From positions 10,221 through 74,220 of the forward strand of contig JAZQYH010000061.1 in assembly GCA_045633415.1 (NCBI GenBank): a DNA stretch of 64,000 nucleotides, in the 5' to 3' direction. Each line of letters begins with the position of its first letter. Positions within the stretch are counted from its first letter, which is position 1. The position numbers were made by a program, and so were the translations under genes. Of the stretch, positions 7,949-16,916 are shown piece after piece. Source of the stretch: RGIG3102 sp045633415. Its GTDB lineage: Bacteria; Bacillota; Clostridia; Oscillospirales; Ruminococcaceae. The notes under the pieces were generated by a model that saw nothing but the letters and a program-made list of their open reading frames with translations, was not told where the DNA came from and did not search any database.

Positions 7949-9328
7949 TTATTTTAAGTATTCAAGAATAGATTTAGCTGCTTTCTGACCAGCACCCATA
8001 GCTTCGATTACAGTTGCAGAGCCTGTTACAGCGTCACCACCAGCCCAGATATTATCTATAGATGTTTTCATATTTTCATCAACTACAAAGCCACCGCGAC
8101 GGTTAACTTCAATACCCATAATGCTATTTTTCAGCAGAGGGTTAGGGCTTGTACCGATAGCCATAATTACACCATCTACATCCAATAAATATTCACTGCC
8201 TTCAATAGCTTTTACACCACGACGGCCAGATGCATCTGGTTCTGTTAATTCCATTTTGATACATTCAATCTGTTTAACAAAACCTTTATCATCGCCAATA
8301 ATTCTGATTGGATTATTCAGTGTAAGGAATTCAATGCCTTCTTCCTGCGCATGATGAATTTCTTCTTTTCTTGCTGGCATCTGTTCAACACCACGGCGGT
8401 AAACGATACTTACATCGCTACCCATTCTTTTTGCAACACGGGCAGCATCCATTGCAACGTTACCACCACCTACAACTACAACTTTTTTCAAGTCTGGAGC
8501 AGGAGTATCTTTGGAATCTTTATAACATTCCATAAGATTTGCACGGGTAAGGAATTCATTTGCAGAGAAAACACCTGCATAACCTTCCCCTTCAATATTC
8601 ATAAATGATGGCAAGCCAGCACCACTGCCGATAAAGAATGCTGTAAAGCCCATTTCTTCAAGCTGTGGGATAGTAACAGTTTTGCCAACGATAACATCTG
8701 TATGTATTTTAACCCCCAGTTTTTTCAGGTTATCTACTTCGTATTTTACAATATCTTTTGGCAGACGGAATTCTGGGATACCATAGCTGAGAACACCACC
8801 AGCTTTGTTAAGAGATTCAAATATTTCTACCTGAACACCTTCCTGTGCCAATACACCAGCACATGTGAGACCAGCTGGGCCAGCACCAATTACAGCAACT
8901 TTTTTATTTTTCGCTTCTTCTGGAGCTGATTCAGTTTCAATACCATTTTCCCTTGCCCAGTCAGCACAGAATCTTTCCAGACGACCAATACCAACACTTT
9001 CACCTTTCACACCACGAACACATTTCATTTCGCACTGGTTTTCCTGTGGGCAAACGCGGCCGCATACTGCTGGCAAAAAGTTTTTTTCTTTGATTTTTCT
9101 GTATGCTGATTCTATATCACCGTCTTTGATAAAAGAAATAAAATCTGGGATATCAACATTTACAGGACAACCAGACATACATGGCTTTGTTTTACAGCCA
9201 ATACATCTGTTTGCTTCATTAACAGCATCTTCCAGAGTATAGCCAAGACTTACTTCAGAAAAGTTTTTATTTCTGATATCAGCATCCTGGTGAGGCATTG
9301 GAGTTTTAAATTCCTGTTTGTTATACAT
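7949..9328 (-). CDS. nfnB: NfnB: NADPH-binding subunit of ferredoxin:NADP oxidoreductase (GltD-like)
   Basis: The 459-residue protein has the GltD-type layout: N-terminal cysteine motifs CIGCKTKPCMSGCPVN and CGRVCPQENQCEMKC for two 4Fe-4S clusters, an FAD motif VIGAGPAGLTC (about residue 145) and an NADPH motif VVVGGGNVAMDAA (about residue 280). Alone it could be the small subunit of glutamate synthase. The gene before it encodes the partner subunit of the electron-bifurcating NfnAB complex, separated by one base, and no glutamate synthase large subunit is present. NfnAB couples NADH and reduced ferredoxin to NADP reduction in anaerobes. Confidence 0.88.
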   Translation of the reverse strand: MYNKQEFKTPMPHQDADIRNKNFSEVSLGYTLEDAVNEANRCIGCKTKPCMSGCPVNVDIPDFISFIKDGDIESAYRKIKEKNFLPAVCGRVCPQENQCEMKCVRGVKGESVGIGRLERFCADWARENGIETESAPEEAKNKKVAVIGAGPAGLTCAGVLAQEGVQVEIFESLNKAGGVLSYGIPEFRLPKDIVKYEVDNLKKLGVKIHTDVIVGKTVTIPQLEEMGFTAFFIGSGAGLPSFMNIEGEGYAGVFSANEFLTRANLMECYKDSKDTPAPDLKKVVVVGGGNVAMDAARVAKRMGSDVSIVYRRGVEQMPARKEEIHHAQEEGIEFLTLNNPIRIIGDDKGFVKQIECIKMELTEPDASGRRGVKAIEGSEYLLDVDGVIMAIGTSPNPLLKNSIMGIEVNRRGGFVVDENMKTSIDNIWAGGDAVTGSATVIEAMGAGQKAAKSILEYLK

Positions 9329-9329
9329 T

Positions 9330-10166
9330 TTAAATACCTCCGTACATTCTGCAGATATGCTCTTTAGCTTCAGCTTCCTGCTTTTTATACATATTGTTTC
9401 TGATTATCAGTTCGTTAAAATCTACCTGATGACCATCAAAGTCAGGACCGTCAACACATGCAAATTTAACCTGACCACCAACTTTTACTCTGCAACCACC
9501 ACACATACCTGTGCCGTCAATCATAATAGGATTAAGGCTCACTATTGTTTTAATGCCATATTCCTTTGTGATTTCACTTACTGCTTTCATCATAGGGATA
9601 GGACCGATTGCAATAACACAGTCGTAACCTTTACCCTTTTCAATATTTTCTTTAAGAACGTTTGTTACAAAGCCTTTGATTCCATAGGAACCATCATCTG
9701 TACAGATAATACAGTTATTGGATGCACTAATCATTTCATCCTCAAGGATAACAATATCTTTATTTCGGAAACCTGCAATCAAATCTACTTCTGCACCATG
9801 ATTTTTAAGCCACTTAGCCTGTGGCAGTGCAATAGCACAGCCTACACCACCGCCGATAACACAAGCGTTTTTAATATCTTCCAGTTCTGTTGTTGCGCCA
9901 AGAGGACCGGCAAAATGTGCAAGATATTCATCTTTATTTTTGTGACTGAGTTTAATTGTAGATGCACCTATTGCCTGAAATACAATAGTTACATACCCTT
10001 TTTCTTTGTCAAAATCTGAAATAGTGAGAGGTATTCTTTCACTGTCTTCATCTGTCATAACCATTACGAACTGACCAGGCATAATATTCTGGGCAACAAG
10101 TGGTGCTTCTACTGTCAATGAAAATGTTACATCATTAAGTTGCTTTTTATCAACAATTCTGAACAT
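9330..10166 (-). CDS. nfnA: NfnA: sulfide dehydrogenase/NADH-binding subunit
   Basis: The 278-residue protein is a ferredoxin-NADP reductase-type flavoprotein. It has an N-terminal FAD domain (RIPLTISDFD), a nucleotide-binding domain with GGGVGCAIALP, and a C-terminal 2Fe-2S site with GTGMCGGCRV and FACVDGPDFDGHQVDF. This is the pattern of the small subunit of NfnAB, also called sulfide dehydrogenase subunit beta. It is the first gene of a two-gene operon with a strong promoter upstream and a terminator downstream of nfnB. It acts in the cytoplasm, balancing NADH, NADPH and ferredoxin. Confidence 0.9.
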   Translation of the reverse strand: MFRIVDKKQLNDVTFSLTVEAPLVAQNIMPGQFVMVMTDEDSERIPLTISDFDKEKGYVTIVFQAIGASTIKLSHKNKDEYLAHFAGPLGATTELEDIKNACVIGGGVGCAIALPQAKWLKNHGAEVDLIAGFRNKDIVILEDEMISASNNCIICTDDGSYGIKGFVTNVLKENIEKGKGYDCVIAIGPIPMMKAVSEITKEYGIKTIVSLNPIMIDGTGMCGGCRVKVGGQVKFACVDGPDFDGHQVDFNELIIRNNMYKKQEAEAKEHICRMYGGI

Positions 10167-10197
10167 GACAATCTCCTTTAAAATTTCATATATCTAC

Positions 10198-10226
10198 ATT
10201 ATACCTTAATATTATAACAACTGCAA
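10198..10226 (-). promoter_or_regulatory. Promoter of nfnAB
   Basis: Near-consensus sigma-A promoter on the minus strand: TTGCAG (10221-10226), a 17-base spacer and TATAAT (10198-10203), about 30 bases upstream of the nfnA start. Confidence 0.8.
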
Positions 10227-10257
10227 TTTTATTTTTCTGTGATTTAAACACAAAAAA

Positions 10258-10279
10258 GGCAGGTACTTATGTACCTGCC
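10258..10279 (-). terminator. Terminator after transketolase genes
   Basis: A perfect 9-bp GC-rich stem GGCAGGTAC / GTACCTGCC with a 4-base loop is followed by TTTTTT in the minus direction. It ends the long radC-to-transketolase run. Confidence 0.9.
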
Positions 10280-10293
10280 AGATTTATTGATAA

Positions 10294-11226
10294 TTAGATG
10301 TTTTCCAGAACTTTTTCTACGATTGTTTCTTTGTTAAGGTTGAATACTTCGAGAAGTTCTGCAGCTGGACCGGATTTACCGAATACGTCCATAACAGCTA
10401 CTGGAACAACTTTACATGGTGCTTCCAGAGAAGTTACTTCTGTAACTGCGCTGTAGAGACCACCGATTACGCTATGTTCTTCACATGTAACGATAAGGTC
10501 TGTTTCTTTAGCAGCTTTGAGAATAATATCTTTATCAATAGGTTTGATTGTATGGATATTGATAACTCTTGTGCTGATGCCTTTTTCTTCCAGTTCTTTA
10601 GCTGCATCAAGTGCACGAGCAACCATAAGACCTGTAGCAATCAGAGTAACTTTGTTACCTTCTTTAAGTGTAACACCTTTGCCCAGTTCAAATTTGTAGT
10701 CTTCACCGTTAACTACTGGAACAGCAAGACGACCAAAGCGCAGGTATACAGGACCTACATGTTCTGCAGCTGCAAAAACAGCCTGTTTTGCTTCGATATC
10801 GTCACATGGGTTGATAACAACCATACCTGGAATGCTTCTCATAAGAGCGATGTCTTCGTTACACTGGTGTGTAGCACCGTCTTCACCTACAGAGATACCT
10901 GCATGTGTAGCACCGATTTTAACGTTAAGATGTGGGTAACCAACGCTGTTTCTTACCTGTTCAAATGCACGACCTGCAACGAACATAGCAAAAGAAGAAA
11001 CAAATGGGATTTTGCCTGTTGTAGCAATACCTGCTGCAAGACCAACCATGTTGGATTCAGCGATACCACAGTCAAAATGTCTTTCTGGGAACGCTTTTTT
11101 GAATACACCAGTTTTTGTTGCACCAGCAAGGTCTGCGTCGAATACAACAACATCTGGGTTTACTTTACCAAGTTCGGCCAAAGCGTTGCCATAACTTTCT
11201 CTAGTTGCGATTTTTACGTCTGACAT
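10294..11226 (-). CDS. Transketolase, C-terminal subunit
   Basis: The 310-residue protein holds the pyrimidine-binding and C-terminal domains of transketolase (VFDADLAGATKTG, FDCGIAESNMVGLAAG, GATHAGISVGEDG). In many anaerobes transketolase is encoded as two polypeptides; the N-terminal half is the neighbouring gene, ending one base before this start. The enzyme moves two-carbon units between sugar phosphates in the non-oxidative pentose phosphate pathway. I use the ATG at 11226 with GGAGG upstream; an earlier in-frame start overlaps the previous gene. The split is natural, not a frameshift: each half has its own start, stop and ribosome-binding site. Confidence 0.93.
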   Translation of the reverse strand: MSDVKIATRESYGNALAELGKVNPDVVVFDADLAGATKTGVFKKAFPERHFDCGIAESNMVGLAAGIATTGKIPFVSSFAMFVAGRAFEQVRNSVGYPHLNVKIGATHAGISVGEDGATHQCNEDIALMRSIPGMVVINPCDDIEAKQAVFAAAEHVGPVYLRFGRLAVPVVNGEDYKFELGKGVTLKEGNKVTLIATGLMVARALDAAKELEEKGISTRVINIHTIKPIDKDIILKAAKETDLIVTCEEHSVIGGLYSAVTEVTSLEAPCKVVPVAVMDVFGKSGPAAELLEVFNLNKETIVEKVLENI

Positions 11227-11227
11227 A

Positions 11228-12073
11228 TTACTTAGCCTCCAGTTCTTTAGCGATTGCATTCAGTTCATCCATAGCCTGTGCGTACTGTTCAGCGTTTGGT
11301 GCACTACCATGCCATGCTGCTTTATTTTCCATGTAGGAAACGCCTTTACCTTTAACGGATTTCTGAACGATTACCCATGGTTTGCCATTTTTTTCGTTTG
11401 TTTTTTCAAATGCTGCATGAATAGAATCAAAGTCATGTGCATCTGCTGTTACAACATTCCAGCCGAATGCTGCAAATTTATCTGTGATTGGGTATGGAGA
11501 CATAACATCTTCAATGTTACCGTCAATCTGCAGACCATTGTTGTCAACGATAGCAACAAGGTTATCAAGTTTGTAATGAGCAGCAGCCATAGCCGCTTCC
11601 CATACCTGACCTTCCTGAATTTCACCGTCGCCAAGAGCTGTATATACTGTAAAGCCTTTGCCGGAAATTTTGCCGCCAAGTGCCATACCTACAGCGGTAG
11701 AAATACCCTGACCAAGTGAACCTGTTGTCATATCAACGCCAGGAATTTTTTTCATATCTGGATGACCCTGAAGAAGTGCGCCTGTTTTACGCAGTTTAAG
11801 CAGTTCTTCTTTAGCAAAATAGCCTTTTTCTGCAAGAACAGAATAAAGAGCTGGTGCTGTATGACCTTTTGAAAGAACAAATCTGTCTCTGTCTGGGTCC
11901 TGTGGGTTAGCTGGGTCTACGTTCATTTTGTAGAAATAGAGATAAGTAAGTGTATCTGTCAGAGACAGAGAACCACCTGGGTGTCCGCTTTTTGCGCTGT
12001 GAACTGCAGTTACAATGTCTTTTCTAACTTCAACTGCCACTTTTTCAAGCGCAAGTTTCATTTTTGCGTCCAT
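11228..12073 (-). CDS. Transketolase, N-terminal (thiamine diphosphate-binding) subunit
   Basis: This 281-residue subunit binds thiamine diphosphate: the GDG motif with downstream Asn is seen in GDGEIQEGQVWEAA followed by IVDNNGLQ. The N-terminal SAKSGHPGGSLS and VLSKGHTAPALY are transketolase signatures. Together with the next gene it forms a complete transketolase. The start has GGAGG upstream. The pair sits at the 3' end of a division/repair gene run, downstream of a HAD phosphatase by nine bases. Confidence 0.94.
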   Translation of the reverse strand: MDAKMKLALEKVAVEVRKDIVTAVHSAKSGHPGGSLSLTDTLTYLYFYKMNVDPANPQDPDRDRFVLSKGHTAPALYSVLAEKGYFAKEELLKLRKTGALLQGHPDMKKIPGVDMTTGSLGQGISTAVGMALGGKISGKGFTVYTALGDGEIQEGQVWEAAMAAAHYKLDNLVAIVDNNGLQIDGNIEDVMSPYPITDKFAAFGWNVVTADAHDFDSIHAAFEKTNEKNGKPWVIVQKSVKGKGVSYMENKAAWHGSAPNAEQYAQAMDELNAIAKELEAK

Positions 12074-12082
12074 ATTGTCCTC

Positions 12083-12901
12083 CTAAATATATGAATTTAT
12101 AATTTGAGCCAATAAATGCCCCACGCCGCCGTCTGTGCAGGCCGGCACAGTTATATGGCATAATTCCTTAACATCATCAGGTGCATTATCAACACAAACG
12201 CTTAAACCTGCATTCTGCAAAATTTCCACGTCGTTATAATAATCTCCTACTGCTATTGTATTGTTTATTTGTAAATTAGTCAAGTCACATAATGTCTTTA
12301 ATGCCTTACCTTTAGTGACATTTTTTGGCATCATTTCAAAATAAATAGTATTTGTCATAACAAATTCTATTTCATCACAATGAATGTTTTCTTCACAGAA
12401 TTTTTTCATTTTAAGAAGGGTTTCATTCTCATCTGCAAACAAAACTTTTATCCATTTATTTGAAATCTGTTCCACACTTGTGTCTATATAGCTGAGTTTT
12501 TCATCTGTAAGATGCCAGTATGTATAATCGTTTTCAGTAATAAGGTATGTTCTGAAATTATCACACATAATTTCACAACCTACATCTGGAAATTCTTTCA
12601 TAAGCAATGAAAGAATTTCTTTTGCTATATCAGGCAATACATCACGGTGCAATATGTTCCCTGTTTCAAAGTCATAGATAACACCACCATTGTAAGTAAT
12701 AGCCGGTGCATTAAGTTTTATCTGACCAAGATATCTGCTGACTGATTCCACACTTCTACCGGTTGCAACTGTAAATTTACCACCTAGATTCTGAAATTTT
12801 ACAATCATTTCGATATTATATTGTGGGATGCCTTCTTTTGCCGTAAGCAAAGTGTTATCAAGGTCACTGATAACAAGTAATTCGTTGATTTTCTTTCCCA
12901 T
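12083..12901 (-). CDS. Cof-type HAD family phosphatase
   Basis: The 272-residue protein is a class IIB (Cof/YbjI-like) HAD hydrolase. Motif I is ISDLDNTLL near residue 10, motif II is TVATGRS, and the C-terminal motif IV is VGDYYNDVEIL. Such enzymes dephosphorylate sugar phosphates or related metabolites; specificity cannot be read from sequence. It starts one base after the rluD stop with little ribosome-binding site, so translation is probably coupled to rluD. It lies between rluD and the transketolase genes. Confidence 0.88.
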   Translation of the reverse strand: MGKKINELLVISDLDNTLLTAKEGIPQYNIEMIVKFQNLGGKFTVATGRSVESVSRYLGQIKLNAPAITYNGGVIYDFETGNILHRDVLPDIAKEILSLLMKEFPDVGCEIMCDNFRTYLITENDYTYWHLTDEKLSYIDTSVEQISNKWIKVLFADENETLLKMKKFCEENIHCDEIEFVMTNTIYFEMMPKNVTKGKALKTLCDLTNLQINNTIAVGDYYNDVEILQNAGLSVCVDNAPDDVKELCHITVPACTDGGVGHLLAQIINSYI

Positions 12902-12902
12902 A

Positions 12903-13817
12903 TTATTTAAATCTTACTTTATTATAAAATTTTGTAAACTGTTCACACCAAGGTGAAACAAATTCTATATATTCATCAGTAGCAGGATGGATAAAACCAA
13001 TTGTACCTGCATGCAATGCCTGACCATCCAGTTCTTTAATTACAGATTTAGGTCCATATACAGGGTCACCTGCAAGAGGATGACCTATACTTTGCATATG
13101 TACACGAATCTGATGTGTGCGGCCAGTTTTAAGTCTGGCTTCAATCAATGTATATCCGTTTAACTTTTCAAGCACTTTATAATGTGTAAATGCGTTTTTG
13201 GAATTTACTGCTGTTACACAGAATTTTTTTCTGTCGGTTTTATGTCTGCCGATAGGGGCATCAATATCCCCTTCTTCATTTTTAACGTTGCCGTATACAA
13301 TTGCATTATACACTCTTGTTATTGAGTGTTCTTTAAACTGCCGCGCAAGATGTTCGTGTGCAAAGTCATTTTTAGCAACAACAAGCAGACCTGATGTATC
13401 TTTATCTATTCGGTGTACAATACCAGGGCGGATTTCACCGTTAATGCCAGATAAACTGTCTTTACAGTGATACATCAACGCATTAACCAAAGTGCCGTTT
13501 TCATTGCCGTTTGCAGGGTGTACAACCATTCCCTTTGGTTTATTTACTACCAGAAGATATTCATCTTCATAATAAATATCTAAAGGAATATTTTCTGCCA
13601 CAATTTCAGTTTCTTTAGGTGGGTGAACTGTTATTTTAACAATATCTCCGTTTTTGATTTTATAGCTTTTTGTAACTGCTTTATCATTGACAGAAATATC
13701 GCCATTATCAAGTAATATCTGCACAGAATTTCTGGAATAATCTGTATTCTGTGAAATATATAAATCCAGACGTTTACCACTATCTTCTGGCAATGCGTTT
13801 AAAATAATTTCTTCCAC
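12903..13817 (-). CDS. rluD: RluD-type 23S rRNA pseudouridine synthase
   Basis: The 304-residue protein has an N-terminal S4 domain (about residues 14-75) and a catalytic domain with HRIDKDTSGLLVVAK (catalytic Asp) and GRTHQIRVHM. The family makes pseudouridines in 23S rRNA; in Clostridia and Bacillus this copy follows lspA. The start is GTG, whose first G is the last base of the lspA TAG stop, a 1-base overlap, with AAAGGG upstream. A second RluA-family gene lies at 31135. Confidence 0.92.
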   Translation of the reverse strand: MEEIILNALPEDSGKRLDLYISQNTDYSRNSVQILLDNGDISVNDKAVTKSYKIKNGDIVKITVHPPKETEIVAENIPLDIYYEDEYLLVVNKPKGMVVHPANGNENGTLVNALMYHCKDSLSGINGEIRPGIVHRIDKDTSGLLVVAKNDFAHEHLARQFKEHSITRVYNAIVYGNVKNEEGDIDAPIGRHKTDRKKFCVTAVNSKNAFTHYKVLEKLNGYTLIEARLKTGRTHQIRVHMQSIGHPLAGDPVYGPKSVIKELDGQALHAGTIGFIHPATDEYIEFVSPWCEQFTKFYNKVRFK

Positions 13818-14278
13818 TATGATTTTCCCTTTTTATAAAATTCAGTATAGAAAGTGTACAGTGCATACAGACCAACACCTACACATACATAAACATCTGC
13901 AACATTGAAAATAGCAAAATCCATAAATAAAAATTCAAAGTAATCTATTACATACCCCTGAAAAATTCTATCTATAAGATTGCCGGCACCACCTGCAAAA
14001 ATAAGAATAAAACAAAATCTTTCAAATTTATCTCCATAGTTTTTTACAAACAGGAAATATGCCATAACAACCAGTGCAACCGAAGTTATGACAGCTAAAA
14101 ATATTGTTTTACCGCTTAGAAGACTGAATGCCATGCCTGTGTTTTCAAGATATCTCAATCCCAATAAATAAGGAATAACTACCACTGCAGGGCCACCTGC
14201 CAGATATTTTGCAGCAAGTATTTTGCTGACTCTGTCAACAATGATAAGTATAGCAGTAAATATAATACTGTTAAACAA
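13817..14278 (-). CDS. lspA: Lipoprotein signal peptidase
   Basis: This 153-residue protein with four predicted membrane segments cleaves prolipoprotein signal peptides after lipid modification. Both catalytic aspartates are visible, in GGAGNLIDRIF and FNVADVYV, and the ENTGMAFS box is present. The start is TTG at 14278, preceded by AGGAG. It follows a strong hairpin terminator after divIVA, so some transcripts may stop before it. Confidence 0.95.
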   Translation of the reverse strand: MFNSIIFTAILIIVDRVSKILAAKYLAGGPAVVVIPYLLGLRYLENTGMAFSLLSGKTIFLAVITSVALVVMAYFLFVKNYGDKFERFCFILIFAGGAGNLIDRIFQGYVIDYFEFLFMDFAIFNVADVYVCVGVGLYALYTFYTEFYKKGKS

Positions 14279-14295
14279 AATAATCTCCTAACAAA

Positions 14296-14324
14296 AAAGG
14301 ATTAGCGCAAAGCGCTAATCCTTT
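14296..14324 (-). terminator. Terminator after divIVA
   Basis: A perfect 13-bp stem, AAAGGATTAGCGC / GCGCTAATCCTTT, with a 3-base loop is followed by a T run in the minus direction. It is the only strong terminator inside the radC-to-transketolase gene run. Confidence 0.9.
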
Positions 14325-14328
14325 GAAT

Positions 14329-14934
14329 TTATTCTTCTTCAAACAGTGAAGAAACGCTTTTGAATTTATCTTCCATTGCTGGTACAGCAGCTTCTTCAAC
14401 AAATGTAGTTTCCTGTACAACTTCTACTACAGCTTCTTCAACTGGAGCTTCTTCCACAGGTTCTTCTACAACTTCATTCACTTCTGCTCTTTCTTCTGGA
14501 AGGTTACTGAGTGATTCGATATGTGATTTGTAAAGGCTAAGAATGTTACGTTTAAAATCGCTAACTTCTTTTTTCAGCCGTTTAAGAATATCTTCTGTAC
14601 CTTCGATTTCGTTGTGAGCAGAAGATATAATATCGTTTTTCTTGATAGTAGCTTCTCTGATAAGGTTATCAGCTTTTACTCTTGCATCTGAAACAATGCT
14701 TTCACCAAGTCGCTGCGCATTGATAAGTGTAATTTTGATACTTTCTTCTTCAGCTTTATACTGTTCTACTTTTTCAGCTAAAAGATAGAGCTTTTCTTCC
14801 AGGTCTTTCTTTTCGCTTTCAAGAGCTTCAAATTCATCTGCAATATTTTCAATAAAAGATTCTACATCTTCAGGTCTGTAACCGCGCATTGTTTTTTCAA
14901 ATGTAATCTGGCGGATTTCTTCAGCAGTAAACAT
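14329..14934 (-). CDS. divIVA: DivIVA domain cell-division/polarity protein
   Basis: The 201-residue protein opens with the DivIVA membrane-binding segment (IRQITFEKTMRGYRPEDVESFI). A long coiled coil follows (about residues 30-135), then an acidic Val/Glu/Pro-rich tail. DivIVA marks curved membrane at poles and septa in Gram-positive bacteria. It sits in the classical yggS-sepF-ylmH-divIVA order. GGAGG precedes the ATG. Confidence 0.93.
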   Translation of the reverse strand: MFTAEEIRQITFEKTMRGYRPEDVESFIENIADEFEALESEKKDLEEKLYLLAEKVEQYKAEEESIKITLINAQRLGESIVSDARVKADNLIREATIKKNDIISSAHNEIEGTEDILKRLKKEVSDFKRNILSLYKSHIESLSNLPEERAEVNEVVEEPVEEAPVEEAVVEVVQETTFVEEAAVPAMEDKFKSVSSLFEEE

Positions 14935-14946
14935 AATTGTTTCCTC

Positions 14947-15717
14947 CTAATATTTTTGATATGTAATAAAAAATCTGTCTTTTCGACTTTTAGAGCCATC
15001 AAAAGAAAGCTTATATTTTCCCTTTCCACGAATACTTAGAATATCATTATCAATAATTTCAAAATCAGGTCGTTTTACGGCAAGATGATTCACTGAAACA
15101 AGACCTTGCCTGATATAAGCAGAGCCTTCGTTTCTGCTACAGTTTAATACTGCACTGATAACAGCATCAAGACGCATAGATGCAACAGTAATGCTTTTAG
15201 TCTGTGAAACCTGTCTTGAATAATTAACCTGCTGGTCGTAATATTCAAAGTCTACAAAACTATGACGGACTTTCTTAAGTTCACCTGTAATAACAGGTGC
15301 CATATTGTTGTGACATACTATAAGGCACTCATCATCCTGAACAATAATATCACCGATATATTCCCTTTTAATCATCAGGTTCATTATTGCACCAAGAAAA
15401 TCACGGTGATTAAGCTTGTCCTCACCATTTATCTTACTTTTCAATATACACAAAGGATAATCCCATGAATATACTTCATCAAATTCATCAAAGACACAAG
15501 CAATTGTGCGCTCGCTGTCACCTTCTATTCCTGAATAAAACTGTAACTTTAATCTAGAAAATTTATTGAATTGTGATATAAACAGTTCTTTCTGTCTTAA
15601 ATCAAGAAAAGTGGAAAAGGTTTTTGTATGAGTTTTTTCTACTCTTTCGCAAAGCGAAAACACTTTTTTACAAAAAACAGTCTCTTCCTGATTTTGTGGT
15701 GGTATAAAGCCTCTCAA
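14947..15717 (-). CDS. ylmH: YlmH family S4-domain RNA-binding protein
   Basis: The 256-residue protein has the YlmH layout, with a C-terminal S4 RNA-binding domain around residues 180-240 (SMRLDAVISAVLNCSR...IRQGLVSVNH). YlmH homologues bind the ribosome or tRNA during rescue of stalled large subunits and are encoded in the division cluster. The start is a TTG at 15717 immediately after the sepF stop, with GGAG upstream in sepF, so the genes are coupled. Confidence 0.88.
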   Translation of the reverse strand: MRGFIPPQNQEETVFCKKVFSLCERVEKTHTKTFSTFLDLRQKELFISQFNKFSRLKLQFYSGIEGDSERTIACVFDEFDEVYSWDYPLCILKSKINGEDKLNHRDFLGAIMNLMIKREYIGDIIVQDDECLIVCHNNMAPVITGELKKVRHSFVDFEYYDQQVNYSRQVSQTKSITVASMRLDAVISAVLNCSRNEGSAYIRQGLVSVNHLAVKRPDFEIIDNDILSIRGKGKYKLSFDGSKSRKDRFFITYQKY

Positions 15718-16188
15718 TTAGTAAATAGCTCCCTGTGTGTCGATATCATCCAGCAGACCAATACCAGAAATATCAACATTGTATGGTGTGATAAGGAATG
15801 TAGAGTTTGCGATTTTCTGTACATTACCCTGGTTTGCATATGCAACACCAGAAAGGAAGTCAACAAGTCTTCTTGCTACTTCTTTGCTTGCAGATTCGAG
15901 ATTGAGAACAACAGTCTTTTTAGCGTTAAGGCTGTCAGCAATGTCACTTGCTTCTTCGAATCTTTCAGGTTTAACAAGCACTACCTGAAGCCGTGGAATT
16001 GATGTGAGAGAAACACTTTTTTCTTTTTTTACAGAAGCTACTGTAGTGTTTACATTCTGTGTAAAATCTGCTTTGAATGTATTTTCTGCAGGAACAACTT
16101 CCTCTTCTTCCTCTTCTTCAATCATTTCATCATCAAGATCTTCATCATCGATGCCAAATACAGATTTAAGTTTATCAGAAATACCCAT
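15718..16188 (-). CDS. sepF: SepF cell-division protein
   Basis: SepF bundles FtsZ and anchors it to the membrane. The 156-residue product has an N-terminal amphipathic segment (MGISDKLKSVFG), an acidic linker, and the C-terminal SepF domain with KTVVLNLES, RRLVDFLSGVAYA and FLITPYNVDIS. AAGGAG precedes the ATG. It lies 17 bases after yggS. Confidence 0.93.
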   Translation of the reverse strand: MGISDKLKSVFGIDDEDLDDEMIEEEEEEEVVPAENTFKADFTQNVNTTVASVKKEKSVSLTSIPRLQVVLVKPERFEEASDIADSLNAKKTVVLNLESASKEVARRLVDFLSGVAYANQGNVQKIANSTFLITPYNVDISGIGLLDDIDTQGAIY

Positions 16189-16205
16189 ATTAATCTCCTT
16201 ATGTA

Positions 16206-16916
16206 TTATAAATTATAATTTCTTTGTCCGAAAATTCCTGTGCCTACACGCACAAGAGTACTGCCTTCTGCAATTGCCCAAGGATAGTCACCAGACATGC
16301 CCATAGACAGTATACACATGTCTATATTATCTAATTTTTTAGAGGATATGTCAACAAATAATTTGTGCATCTGACCAAAATACTTTCTTACACCCTCTGT
16401 ATCGTCAATTGGAGGAATACACATAAGACCTTTTACTGTAAGGTTTTTGTATTCAGAAAGCTGGTGTATAAGCTCCATTGTCTGGCTGTATGGAATACCG
16501 CTTTTACTGTCTTCGTCACCAATGTTGATTTCAAGACAAATATTTGCTTTTTTTCCTGCTTTGCCATACTGTTTTTCAATTTCGTTGGCAAGTTTTAAGC
16601 TGTTGACACTCTGGATTGTGTCTGTGAGTGGTGGAAGATATTTTACTTTATTGGTCTGCAGTGTACCAATAATATGGCAAGGCACATTATTCTGTGAGAA
16701 AAAGTCTGCTTTCTGCACAAGTTCCTGTACTCTGTTTTCACCAAATAATGTAATACCTGCCTTGTATGCAACTTCCAGTTTTTCAACAGGCTGAGTTTTA
16801 GAAACACCCATAAGAATTACATCTTCTGGTTTTCTGCCGTATTTGAGACATGTTTCGGCAATCTCGTTCTGAACTCGTTTTACATTTTCTGATACATAAC
16901 TATAAATATTTTCCAT
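16206..16916 (-). CDS. yggS: YggS family PLP homeostasis protein
   Basis: The 236-residue protein is a PLP-binding single-domain TIM barrel. The PLP lysine lies in MGVSKTQP (about residue 40), with FGENRVQEL, CLEINIGDEDSKSG, and SMGMSGDYPWAIAEGSTLVRVG at the C-terminus, all family hallmarks. It keeps free pyridoxal phosphate and amino-acid pools in balance. The start overlaps the previous gene by 17 bases. In B. subtilis the equivalent gene ylmE precedes sepF, as here. Confidence 0.94.
   Translation of the reverse strand: MENIYSYVSENVKRVQNEIAETCLKYGRKPEDVILMGVSKTQPVEKLEVAYKAGITLFGENRVQELVQKADFFSQNNVPCHIIGTLQTNKVKYLPPLTDTIQSVNSLKLANEIEKQYGKAGKKANICLEINIGDEDSKSGIPYSQTMELIHQLSEYKNLTVKGLMCIPPIDDTEGVRKYFGQMHKLFVDISSKKLDNIDMCILSMGMSGDYPWAIAEGSTLVRVGTGIFGQRNYNL

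Noticed and set aside
7949..9328. Glutamate synthase small subunit
   Set aside because: No large subunit is present and the coupled upstream gene is the NfnA-type partner, so NfnB is the better call.
9318..11223. Long plus-strand open frames (233 and 249 codons) opposite nfnA and the transketolase subunit
   Set aside because: They are Cys/Phe-rich mirror frames of well-identified minus-strand genes and lack ribosome-binding sites.
10294..12073. Transketolase in two pieces as a possible frameshifted gene
   Set aside because: Each half has its own ribosome-binding site, start and stop, and the break is at the domain boundary seen in naturally split transketolases.
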